A DNA stretch of 64,000 nt from Anaeramoeba ignava. Its lineage: Eukaryota > Metamonada > Anaeramoebidae. The notes beneath the pieces are model-generated. The model did not search any database. It was given only the letters and a program-made list of their open reading frames with translations, and was not told the DNA's origin. Position 1 is the first letter of the stretch. Each line of letters opens with the position of its first letter. Location: the NCBI GenBank assembly GCA_028826165.1, contig JAPDFW010000072.1, positions 336,430 to 400,429 of the forward strand. The letters run 5' to 3'. Of this stretch, positions 44,801 to 60,036 are shown piece after piece. The position numbers and the translations under genes are program-made.

Positions 44801-46684
44801 TTGCAAATTTATCTAATTCTTTTCTGATATTTTCATTTGATTCTTCATTTGGTTCATTTGATTGTTGAATATTTTGAAAATCTCTGAGATTATCAAAAAG
44901 TCTATCTAAATATGGATTAAATAATTTGATTTCGGAAACTTTTTTTGGGTTAATATCTTCCATTTTAATTTCTTTCATTTCTTTCATTTCTTTCATTTCT
45001 TCGATTTCTTTGAACAATTCTTTGACTTTTTTTGGTAATTTTGGTTTGATAGAATAAGAAACCCAAAGAATAAAATCAGTAAGATCACAAATATTCTTAT
45101 TGTTTGCAATTTGTTGAATTATATTTTCTTTTTCAATAATTTTACAAAGGAATTGAAAAGCATTTAAACGAAAATCACATTCAAGATAAATTAAATTTGC
45201 TTTTAAAGTTTTGAGATTTTTTAAAATGAAAGGATTTTCTTCTTTCTTGATTTTTGGATCAAATATAAAGAAATTTGTTTGGAAAAAATCTTCAGTTTCA
45301 TTTTCAATTTCCTTTTCAATTTCCTTTTCATTTTCAATTTCCTTAATTTCCAGACCAATATTTGGAAGAGATGATGATAAATTTGGATATTTAAAGAATT
45401 GTAGAAGAGACAAGATTAATTCAGTTTTTTGTTTTTCTGTTAATAAATTTAATTCATAGAAATTTTCAATGTTTTGTAAAATTTTGAGACAAATTTCAAA
45501 TTGTTGTGTTGTGAAAACGAATGATTTTCTGAGGGTTAAATTAATTTCCAAATATTCTGTTTTTGATTATTTTGTTTGTTGAAAAGGAGAAAATTAATGA
45601 ATAAATTGTGATTAAATATAAATGAATAATTTACCGATTAGCAATGAAATTATTTTGAATTTTTGGAGTGATTTTAAAATTTCTTGATTTGGGGTAAAAT
45701 TTCTTTTTTTAAAAAAATGGATTAAAATTTGCATTGTTTCTAAAATAACAAATTGAGCTTCAATTAAATAATAAAATGAAAGTGAAGGATTTGATTTCTT
45801 TTTGTTTTTGTAAGGAAAAAAAAAATTTAAATTAAATTAATAAAGAAACAAAGAAATATTTAAATTTTGAAAATATAAAAAAAATCACTTTTAAATTTTC
45901 TGTTGAATTTAGAAGATTTTTTGTAATTCCCAATAATATTTGAAGAGCTTCAAAAATTCCATATTGATTTAAAACTTGTCGATTATATTTTGATTGGGAA
46001 AGAATTGAGATTATTGGTAAAGAAATGAAATATTTATATGCTTGAATTTTTTCATTTTCAAATGAATTTTCAAATGAATTTTCATTTTTAATCATTTCTA
46101 ATTTTAAATTAAATTTAAATTTAATTTTTTAAATTTTGATAATAATAATAATAATAATAATAACCTTGAATAATGGATGTTGGATAAATTAATGAATTAA
46201 TAATGAAAAGTGTAAATTTTATTGGATGAGCTTCTTTTCTTAAAATTGCTTCATCAATTTCTTTATCTGTAAAATAATTTTCTGATTGTATTTCATTTAA
46301 ATTTAAATTTGAATTTATTTGATTTTGAGATGGATTCCAACTTCTAAATGAATTTTGAAATAATAAACCAAACTTAATAATTTTTTTCATCTAAAAAGAA
46401 AAAAGGAAAAATTTTGATCTTTAAGTTTTGATTTTTCTTTGTTTTTTAAATAATAATTTACTCCAATTGGATTTGTTGATTTAATTCCTTTCCAAATTTT
46501 AAATATTTTATTTCCATTTTCAAAATGTAAAAAGAAATTTTCTTCATTTCTTTTTTCAATATCTTCTTGTTTTTTCTTTTTTTTTTTATTCAATAAAAAT
46601 TAAAAATTTAAATTTAAATTTATTTTTTTTGAATAATAATTTTATTACTTTTTGATTTTCTTCTGAATTTAAATTTGAATTCAT
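35855..46684 (-). CDS. BEACH-WD40 giant protein (LvsA/neurobeachin type), seven exons, 3454 aa
   Basis: Exons: 46649-46684, 46462-46575, 46165-46390, 45889-46097, 45635-45797, 44475-45556, 35855-44389. The introns are 67-91 nt with GT-AG ends and consistent phases. The N-terminal ~1090 residues are helical and armadillo-like. A concanavalin-A-like domain (FSFLTWIRIEDL, then FRLFLEFKKE, KWYFFVFTQE, FIGQMGTIYFFQE) is interrupted by ~350 residues of Asn/Gln/Glu (1092-1447). A PH-like domain (~2735-2815: FRIKEKSISF, FRHSALEIFF) precedes the BEACH domain (~2844-3080: RTISNFEYLMYLNTLSGRTY, YPIFPWIISDYE, FRDLSKPIG, LIRLEPFTSI, ELIPEFFHLPDFL). WD repeats (~3190-3454) end the protein. The family acts in vesicle and lysosome traffic. 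The canonical HYGSHYSN of BEACH reads FHYQNLYSN. The first two small exons are the least certain. Confidence 0.9.
41880..42945 (-). repeat. Coding NQ/NE repeat inserted in the BEACH protein
   Basis: On the minus strand this is a run of AAAATC, AAAATG and AAATTG hexamers encoding NQ, NE and IEN units, about 350 residues without a single interruption. Because every change keeps multiples of six, several other frames on both strands are also open. A smaller tract of the same kind lies at 40840-41112. Confidence 0.9.
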
Positions 46685-46913
46685 TTTAAAAAATGAAAAA
46701 AAAAATGAAAAAAAAATGAAAAAAATGTTTTTGTTTTTTTTTTCAAAATAAATTTCAATTTGTTTTATTTATCAAAACAAAAAAAAAAAACAAAAACAAA
46801 AATAAAATTGTTTGTGAAGAAGAAAAAAAAATGGAAAAAAATGGAAAAAAAAAAAGTGGAAAAAGCAAAAAAAAAATTTGTTCTTCTTTTTTTTTTAAAA
46901 ATATAAAATCTTC

Positions 46914-51231
<4,318 letters not shown>

Positions 51232-52667
51232 GAAATGTGAAAGAAATAAGAAAAAAGGAAAAAAAATGAAAAAAATAAAAATAAAAATGATTTAAAAAAA
51301 AATTTCAATTTTTTTCTCCTTTTTTTTTTGAAAGGAAATTAATCAAATTTATTAAATAAATCTTTATTAAATTTATTAATTAAATCTTTATTAAGTTTAT
51401 TTATTAAATCTTTATTAAATTTATTAATAAAATCTTTATTAAATTTATTAATAAAATATTTATTAAATTTATTAATTAAATATTTATTAAATTTATTTAT
51501 TAAATATTTATTAAATTTATTAATTAAATATTTATTAAGTTTATTTATTAAATATTTATTAAATTTATTAATTAAATATTTATTAAATTTATTAATTAAA
51601 TCTTTATTAAATTTATTAATTAAATATTTATTAAATTTATTAATTAAATCTTTATTAAATTTATTAATTAAATATTTATTAAATTTATTAATAAAATCTT
51701 TATTAAATTTATTAATAAAAATATTTATTAAATTTATTTATTAAATCTTTATTAAATTTATTTATTAAATCTTTATTAAATTTATTTATTAAATATTTAT
51801 TAAATTTATTTATTAAATATTTATTAAATTTATTTATTAAATCTTTATTAAATTTATTAATAAAATCTTTATTAAATTTATTTATTAAATCTTTATTAAA
51901 TTTATTTATTAAATCTTTATTAAATTTATTAATAAAATCTTTATTAAATTTATTAATTAAATCTTTATTAAATTTATTAATTAAATATTTATTAAATTTA
52001 TTAATTAAATCTTTATTAAATTTATTAATAAAATCTTTATTAAATTTATTAATTAAATCTTTATTAAATTTATTTATTAAATCTTTATTAAATTTATTTA
52101 TTAAATATTTGTTAAATTTATTAATTAAATCTTTATTAAATTTATTTATTAAATCTTTATTAAATTTATTAATTAAATCTTTATTAAATTTATTAATTAA
52201 ATCTTTATTAAATTTATTAATTAAATCTTTATTAAATTTATTTATTAAATCTTTATTAAATTTATTAATAAAATCTTTTATTAAATTTATTAATAAAATC
52301 TTTTATTAAATTTATTTATTAAATCTTTTATTAAATTTATTTATTAAATATTTATTAAATTTATTAATTAAATCTTTATTAAATTTATTAATTAAATCTT
52401 TATTAAATTTATTAATTAAATCTTTATTAAATTTATTAAATAAAATCTTTATTAATTTTATTAATTAAATATTTATTAAATTTATTAATTAAATCTTTAT
52501 TAAATTTATTAATTAAATATTTATTAAATTTATTAATTAAATCTTTATTAAATTTATTTATTAAATATTTATTAAATTTATTAATTAAATATTTATTAAA
52601 TTTATTTATTAAATCTTTATTAAATTTATTAATTAAATCTTTATTAAATTTATTTATTAAATCTTTA
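51232..52667. repeat. Intergenic 24-nt tandem array between TDP1 and Rab5
   Basis: The first ~110 nt upstream of Rab5 contain a TTTTTTCATTTTTTTTC-like block (minus sense, about 51260-51320). From about 51345 to 52667 there is a 24-nt tandem array: the constant half is TTTATTAAATTTATTA and the variable half is ATTAAATC, ATAAAATC or ATTAAATA, roughly 55 copies. The array runs right up to the TDP1 stop codon. No spacers or gene are seen in it. Confidence 0.88.
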
Positions 52668-54591
52668 TTAAAAAAATGGATTTCTCCAAGGTAAATCTTC
52701 ATCTTCATATTTTGAAGGTGGATATGTAAAAGGTAAAAAATTTGTTAATTCTTCTTTTTCTTCTTTTTTATTCTTCATTTCAAATAAGATTACACTTGTT
52801 TCATAATTATAAATCACTAATTTTGAATTTCGATCATGATAAATTTTTCCCCAAGCAGACTAAATATAAATTTTATTAACAAAAAAAAAAAGTGGAATAA
52901 AATTTGATTTAATTTTTGTTTTGTTTTTTGTTTTGTTAATAAAATTAATTCAATACAGAAGAAAAATTATGAGATCCAATACAATAATAACGAAAATAAG
53001 GATGTTCTGCAATAAGTATTTTTGAATGAAGAATTATATTTTGTCTTGAAAAAATTGAAGAGACACATTCATACATAAATGGTTTAAGAATTGAATAAGC
53101 AGAAGATTCTTGTTGAAAAAAAAGTTGACCAATTCCATTCAAATGTTCAAAATTTTGTATTAATTTTTTCATTATTGATTGAGAAGGATAAACAATTTTC
53201 AATAAATTAATATTAGAATTAGAATTAGAATTAGAAATTTTTTTTTCATCTTCTTTTTTCTGATTTTGATTTTCATAAATTTGTTTTCCACAAGCATGAG
53301 TAATAAAATCATGAATACGATCTTGGTTGTCATATTTACCAATTGAAGATGCTTGAAACATTAAAGAATCAAAAGGGAATTTTTCAAAAGGAATTTTGAT
53401 ATTTTGATTTTCAATTTTCATTTCATTTGAATTTTCATTTGAATTTTCATTTGGATTTTCATTTGAATTTTTTTCATTTTGGATAAATTGTATTGATAAA
53501 AATTTTTGAACAATATCATTGAGTTGAAATAAACCAACTTTCCATGTATTAAAATTTCTATGATTTCCAGGAATTGAAAATATTAACTGAGCATTGGCTA
53601 AACTGAAATCAAATGGAGAAACAAAAATAGGAATTAACCAATAAAGTTTACAAGTTATTAAAAATAAATTTAATTGAGTTTCAAAATTTGTAATTGTATT
53701 TTTGATTGAATCTTCTTTTTCCTTTTGAAATAAAGGGAAATCTTGAAACCAAATTACTTGACCAATTAAATTCCAATCCTCAAATGTTAAATTTGCAGAT
53801 GAAACAACAACTCTTAATTTTGTTTCATAAACTAAAAGCAAAATTTTTGAATGAAAATAACCAAATTTCATTTTTGGAGGATAAAATAATCGAATATTTT
53901 TGTATTTTTCATTTTCTATTTCTTTTTCTCCTGGTTTTTGTATTTTTTGATTCCAATCTGCTATTAAATAAATTGGAATATTTTTTGGAAATGATGAAAA
54001 TATGAAATCGATATCATAAACAAAACTTGTTAGAAGAACTTTTTTAACATTTTTTCCAATAATTTCTTTGAGTGAAATGAAATATTTTTTTTGATTTTGA
54101 TTTTGATTTTGAATTTTATTTTGAATTTTATTTTGAAAGAAAATCTTTCCATCTGTTTCAATTTCAATTTCATTTTGATTTTGATTTTGATTTTGATTTT
54201 GATTTTGATTTTGATTTTGATTTTTATTTTGAATTTTATTTTTATTTTGATTTTTAATTTGATTTTGGTTTTGATTTTGATTTTGATTTTGATTTTTATT
54301 TTGATTTTGATTTTGGTTTTTATTTTGATTTTGATTTTGATTTTCAATTTGAATTTGATTTTGGTTTTGGTTTTGATTTTGATTTTCATTTTGATTTTGA
54401 TTTTGGTTTTGGTTTTGATTTTGATTTTGATTTTGATTTTCAATTTGAATTTCATTTTGATTTTGATTTTGAATTTGATTTTGATTTTGATTTTGATTTT
54501 GATTTTGATTTTTATTTTCATTTTGATTTGAATTTAAAGAATTGTAAATTGCATTTTGTAACATTATTTCTTCAGAATTATTAGAATTCAT
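52668..54591 (-). CDS. TDP1: Tyrosyl-DNA phosphodiesterase 1, two exons, 608 aa
   Basis: Exon 1 is 52957-54591 and exon 2 is 52668-52859, joined phase 0 (HNFSS then SAWGKIYHD). After an Asn/Gln/Lys-rich N-terminus (~18-160) the phospholipase-D-type fold starts. The first HxK motif is H247/K249 in FGYFHSKILLLVYE, followed by SSANLTFEDW; the second is H522/K524 in ILHSKILIAE, followed by CIGSHNFSSSAWG. The two His-Lys pairs are the catalytic set that removes stalled topoisomerase I from 3' DNA ends. The C-terminus contains FLPFTYPPSKYEDEDLPW, the conserved TDP1 ending. All key residues are present and the core length is normal. The retained SAWG in exon 2 makes the intron certain. The gene lies head-to-tail between the DHHC-like and Rab5 genes. 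Confidence 0.94.
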
Positions 54592-54907
54592 TTTTTTTTT
54601 ATAAATTTAAAAAAAAGAAAAAATGAAAAATGATTTTTGTTTTATTTTGTTTTTTTTTTTTATTTTTGTTTGGAAAAGAATTTTTTTTTTGTTAAAAGAG
54701 ATTCTGTTAGATTTTCAAAGTAAAAAAAAAAAAAAAGAGGAAGAAATATAAACACAAGGTCCACACAGAAAAAAAAAATAACAGACCAAGAAGTAAAAAA
54801 AAGAAAAAAAATGATCAAGTAAAAAAGAAAATTTTGATCAAAAGGTGAAAAAAAAAAAAGAAAAGAAAAGAAAAAAAAGAAATCAACAGACTCTACAAAC
54901 AATCTCT
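54592..54907. other. Spacer between the DHHC-like and TDP1 genes
   Basis: This 316-bp stretch lies downstream of the DHHC-like gene and upstream of TDP1, both on the minus strand. It holds a CATTTTTCATTTTTTC block (minus sense) close to the TDP1 start at about 54610-54635, and long purine tracts (AAGAAAAAAAA) on the + strand. I see no gene. Confidence 0.5.
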
Positions 54908-57422
54908 TTAGTATTTAGTTGAAATTTGAGACGTTTGTTCATCAATATAAATTGAATCTTCTGTTAGAGGGATACCCAAAGCTTGAACAACAGGATCATC
55001 TTGATTTTGTGAATGATTATTATAAATTTCATCATCACTAATTTTGCCATAACTTCTTTCAGTTTTTTCTGAAGTTTTTGGATGAGAAAGTGAAGAAACA
55101 GAACGCAATTCATTTCTTGGACAATCCAATCCATTTGTTGGAAAACTATAACCGTCACCTTTGACACTAAAACCAGTTGGAATAAACCAAACTATTATTT
55201 TTTGACCAAGAACTTGTTTAACATTTGCAAATGTTCCTAAATCATAAATATTTGGATAATCCTCTCCTTGTTCTTTTGCATAACTCATCTCAAGATATTC
55301 TAATGTTGTCATATTTCTTAATAATAAAAATGTGTGATGCATTAATAAGTTTCCAATGTTTAGAAAAAATAATCCGTAAATTATTAATGTTGGTATTAAA
55401 AATTCTTTTCCAATTTTTGAACGTGATGGTTTTGTTAGAATGGGTATAATCATAAATGCACCAGTTAAACATGTTAAGAATCCATACATTAGCATTAAGT
55501 AAAAGAATTTATAATTGCAAAATCCTTTTTATTAATTAAATTATAAATAAAATTATAAATAAATTATAAATAAAAATATAAAATTATAAATAAAATTATA
55601 AATAAAATTATAAATAAAATTATAAATAAAAATATAAAATTATAAATAAAATTATAAATAAAATTATAAATAAAATTATAAATAAAAATATAAATTAAAT
55701 TATAAATAAAATTATAAATTAAATTATAAATAAAATTATAAATAAAAATATAAATTAAATTATAAATTAAATTATAAATTAAATTATAAATTAAATTATA
55801 AATAAAATTATAAATTAAATTATAAATATAATTATAAATAAAATTATAAATAAAATTATAAATAAAATATAAATTAAATTATAAATTAAATTATAAATTA
55901 AATTATAAATAAAATTATAAAATTAAATTATAAATAAAATTATAAATTAAATAATAAATAAAATTATAAATTAAATTATAAATAAAATTATAAATTAAAA
56001 ATATAAATTAAATTATAAATTAAATTATAAATTAAAATTATAAATTAAATTATAAATAAAAATAATAAAATAAAATTATAAATAAAATTATAAATAAAAT
56101 TATAAATAAAATTATAAATTAAATTATAAATAAAATTATAAATAAAATTATAAATAAAATTATAAATAAAAATTATAAATAAATTATAAATAAAATTATA
56201 AATTAAATTATAAATTAAATTATAAATAAAAATTATATATTAAATTATAAAATAAAAATATAAATTAAATTATAAAATAAAATTATAAATAAAATAATAA
56301 AATAATAAATAAAATTATAAATAAAATTATAAATTAAATTATAAATTAAATTATAAATTAAATTATAAATTAAATTATAAATAAAATTATAAATAAAATT
56401 ATAAATTAAATTATAAATTAAATTATAAATTAAATTATAAATTAAATTATAAATAAATTTATAAATAAAATTATAAATTAAATTATAAATTAAATTATAA
56501 ATTAAATTATAAATAAAATTATAAATATAATTATAAATAAAATTATAAATAAAATTATAAATAAAATTATAAATAAAAATATAAATAAAAATATAAATAA
56601 AATTATAAATTAAATCATAAATAAAATTATAAATTAAATTATAAATTAAATTATAAATAAAATTATAAATTAAATATTTGTTGAATTTACCAACTGCATT
56701 AGCAACCCATGGACATATATGATCTAACTTTCGAATCAAAGCACACAATCTTTTAGTATACTTTGCACGAGGAGGACGGGGACGAAGACGAGCAAGTTCA
56801 TGTTCTTCATCTGTCATAACTTTTTTTGGAATTTTTGGACATGATTGTTCTAAATCAAGATTTGGCCAATTAATCGGTACAATTCCTAAATAAAATTTAA
56901 TTTTTTATAACATGATTAATTTTCTCCATCTTTATCAAAACAAAAATCAATGAGTCTTTTATGAATAAACTTATTCATAAAAAAAGATATTTTATGATCA
57001 AAAATAAAACAATTTCGAAAGAAAAAAAAACGAATTTTTTGAAACAATAAAAAGAAAAAAACAGAAAAAGCGTTTGAAAAAAAGAAAGAAAAACATATAA
57101 AGAAGAAAGATAACTTACCAGGATCTGTAAAGATAGTTCTTATATATGAAGATAAGAAGAGCAAAGAAAACAAGTCGTAAACAACAAGATAAAAAATTTT
57201 AACAGATGCATTTGAAAGACCAATAGCCATTCTGTTGAAAGTAAACGTAGCAAACGAGAATAGACATAATGCAACAAGCAATGGGAAATAGAAGTCCCAT
57301 CCGCAGACAAAGTGTTCACACAGTACAGAAAATCTTGATGGTAAATATTTTGAACAAAAACATATTTTTTTTTCTTCAATTGATTGTTCTAATTCATATA
57401 TTTCTTCAAGTGAATCGTTCAT
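54908..57422 (-). CDS. DHHC-family protein with degenerate zinc-finger (DHIC), three exons, 371 aa
   Basis: Exons: 57119-57422, 56691-56885, 54908-55524, joined in phase through introns of 233 and 1166 nt. Membrane segments in exon 1 flank a loop ending FTDPGIVP, the DPG motif of palmitoyltransferases. Exon 2 carries PPRAKYTKRLCALIRKLDHI followed by C-P-W; exon 3 starts FCNYKFFYLML and has two further membrane segments, the TTLE form of TTxE, and NIYDLGTFANVKQVLG plus WFIPTGF, the conserved C-terminal motif. The family transfers palmitate to cysteines of membrane proteins. Here the cysteine-rich domain aligns without gaps, yet HC, both following Cys, the second His of DHHC and the NC pair are all replaced (YT, L, L, I, NA). 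Only the catalytic Cys159 remains. Activity is therefore doubtful, although atypical DHYC and DQHC enzymes are known. Confidence 0.85.
55525..56690 (-). repeat. Satellite intron 2 of the DHHC-like gene
   Basis: This 1166-nt intron is almost wholly AAATTATAAATT/AAAATTATAAAT 12-13-mers on the + strand, with AAATATAAAT variants. The donor is GTAAATTCAAC and the acceptor AATAAAAAG. It interrupts the gene immediately after the CPW..AVG motif, so a mis-spliced form would lose the last two membrane segments. Confidence 0.9.
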
Positions 57423-58939
57423 TCTCTTTATTTTATTTTTATTTATTATTTTTATTTTTTAAAAAATTTTGTTTTGTTTTTTTTTTTCTCTTTCTTTTTG
57501 ATTATCTTTTTATTTTTATATTTATCAATTATTTTTATTTGATTAAATTTGTTTTTTTTTTTTGTGTTTTTTTTTCTTTTTTTTTTGTAAGTTTGTGTTT
57601 TTTCAATTGAAAGTTTAAAAGTTCAAAAGTTTTAAGGTTTGTTTTTTGTTTTTGTGTTATTTTGCTTTTTTTTTTTATATAAAACAATAAAAAAAATTTT
57701 TAATTAAAAAAAAAAAAGAAAAAAATGAAAATTAATTTTTTCTCCTTTTTCTTCTTCTTTTTTTTTTTCTTTTTTCTCTTTTTTTAAAACAATTAAAAAC
57801 AAACAAAAAAAAAATTTATTTTCTTCCTAATTCCACTTTTTAAATCTATTTTAATTTCAAATGAAATTTTAAACAATTTCAAATTAATTTCAAATCAATT
57901 CAATTTCAATTTAATTTCAATTTAATTTCAATTCAATTTCAAATCAATTTCAATTTCAAATTAATTTCAAATTAATTTCAATTCAATTTCAAATCAATTT
58001 CAATTCAATTCAATTCAATATTCAATTCAATATTCAATTCAATTCAATTTCAATTTAATTTCAATTTAATTTCAATTCAATTTCAATACAATTTTAATTC
58101 AATTCAATTCAATTTCAATTCAATATTCAATTCAATTTCAAATCAATTTCAATTTCAATTCAATTTCAATTTCAATTTCAAATTAATTTCAATTTCAATT
58201 TCAATTTCAATTCAATTTCAAATCAATTTCAATTTCAATTTCAAATCAATTTCAATTTCAATTTCAAATCAATTTCAAATCAATTTCAATTTCAATTTCA
58301 ATTCAATTTTAAACAATTTCAAATCAATTTCAAATCAATTTCAAATCAATTTCAAATCAATTTCAATTCAATTTCAAATCAATTTCAATTTAATTTCAAA
58401 TCAATTTCAAATCAATTTTATATCAATTTAAAATCAATTTCAAATCAATTTCAATTCAATTTCAAATCAATTTCAAATCAATTTCAAATCAATTTCAAAT
58501 CAATTTCAATTCAATTTCAAATCAATTTTATATCAATTTAAAATCAATTTCAAATCAATTTCAAATCAATTTCAATTTAATTTCAAATCAATTTCAATTT
58601 AATTTCAAATCAATTTCAAATCAATTTCAATTCAATTTCAAATCAATTTCAAATCAATTTCAATTTAATTTCAATTCAATTCAATTTTAATTTCAATTTC
58701 AATTTCAATTTAATTTCAAATCAATTTCAAATCAATTTCAATTTAATTTTATATCAATTTCAAATCAATTTCAATTTAATTTCAAATCAATTTCAATTTT
58801 ATATCAATTTCAATTCAATTTTATATCAATTTCAATTTAATTTCAAATCAATTTCAATTTCATTTTCAATTTCAATTTCAAATCAATTTCAAATCAATTT
58901 CAATTCAATTTCAATTTCAATTTCAATAAAATTTTTGTT
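57423..58939. repeat. Intergenic region with TTTCAA-type satellite
   Basis: The first ~430 nt upstream of the DHHC-like gene are T-rich with poly(T) and poly(A) runs. From about 57858 to 58925 the sequence is built from ATTTCAA, ATTTCAAATCA and ATTCAATTTCAA words, nearly free of G on the + strand and abutting the stop codon of the next minus-strand gene. No open frame of note is present. Confidence 0.85.
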
Positions 58940-59980
58940 TTATTCTCCTTGAAAAAAACCAAGAATAAATGGATATCCAAAATAAATTCCTAAACAAAAT
59001 CCTGAAATTAAAAATAAATAAAATAAAATTTTCCAAATAGATCTTCCTTTTTTTGATGATTGAATTTTCAAATCATTTTTTAAATTTGAATTTGAATTTG
59101 AATTTGAATTTGAATTTGAATTTATTTTTTCATTAATAAATTCAATTAAAGATTTTTCAAAAGGACTAACTTTTGCAATATTATTTGAGATTCTTCTTTC
59201 AGTTTGAGTAATTTCAAGTTCCCAATCACTTAAATTTTTTTGAATATCATCAAGTATATTAATTATTGAAGTTAAATTTTGTTTCCAACTGTTTGAAATT
59301 GAGGAAAAATATTTTTTATTTCTGATCAAATTTTTATCTTCTTTGTTATTTTTTTGTAATTTATTTTGTCGATAATTATACATAAGATTTAATTCACTTT
59401 CAATTATATCTGATTTATAATGTAATTCTTTAAGATTTGTCAAATTACTTTTTGTTGATCTCCAAAGATTAAATTGTAATATAATAATAGCAATTAAAAA
59501 GAATATAATAGTAAAAATAAGAAATAATTTTTCACTCTTATTAAAAAATTTATTTGCTTTAGATTGATTTTCTTGATTTAGAATCATATCATTATTATCA
59601 TTATTTTCTTCATTGTTTTCATTATTATTATTTTCTTCATTATTATTTTCTTTATCTTCATTATTGTTTTCATTATTTTCTTCATTGTTTTCATTATTGT
59701 TTTCATTGTTTTCTTTATTTTCTTCATTATTTTCTTCATTATTATTTTCATTATTATTTTCATTATTATTTTCATTATTATTTTCATTGTTTTCTTTATT
59801 ATTTTCTTTATTTTCTTTATTTTCATTATTGTTTTCATTATTGTTTTCATTGTTTTCATTATTATTTTCATTATTTTCTTTATTTTCATTATTTTCTTTA
59901 TTATTGTTTTCTTTATCTTCATTATTTTCTTTATCTTCTTGTTTCAAATAATTTAGTAAATTTAAAATTTCAATTTTCAT
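58940..59980 (-). CDS. Unrecognised protein with Asn/Glu/Lys repeat and two membrane segments, 346 aa
   Basis: I do not recognise this protein. It is a single exon with ATG at 59980, preceded by a TTTTCATTTTTTTTC block (minus sense). Residues ~15-130 are a repeat of ENN, KENN and NEEN units (from ATT/TTC-type triplets and hexamers). A hydrophobic helix lies at ~148-167 (LFLIFTIIFFLIAIIILQF). Then comes a polar, helical domain (~170-300) with heptad-like spacing (LTSIINILDDIQKNLSDWEL). A short Asn/Ser run follows, and a second membrane helix at ~320-342 (LFYLFLISGFCLGIYFGYPF) lies next to the C-terminus. The topology suggests a helical domain between two anchors in an internal membrane. A SNARE-like or organelle-shaping role would be a guess. 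Confidence 0.7.
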   Translation of the reverse strand: MKIEILNLLNYLKQEDKENNEDKENNNKENNENKENNENNNENNENNNENNNENKENKENNKENNENNNENNNENNNENNNEENNEENKENNENNNENNEENNENNNEDKENNNEENNNNENNEENNDNNDMILNQENQSKANKFFNKSEKLFLIFTIIFFLIAIIILQFNLWRSTKSNLTNLKELHYKSDIIESELNLMYNYRQNKLQKNNKEDKNLIRNKKYFSSISNSWKQNLTSIINILDDIQKNLSDWELEITQTERRISNNIAKVSPFEKSLIEFINEKINSNSNSNSNSNSNLKNDLKIQSSKKGRSIWKILFYLFLISGFCLGIYFGYPFILGFFQGE

Positions 59981-60036
59981 TTTAAAAAAAAAGAAAAAAA
60001 ATGAAAATTTTATTTTTTAAAAATATTTATTTTTAA

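Noticed and set aside
51345-52667. CRISPR-like direct repeats
   Set aside because: There are no unique spacers, the unit is continuous and A+T only, and the setting is eukaryotic.
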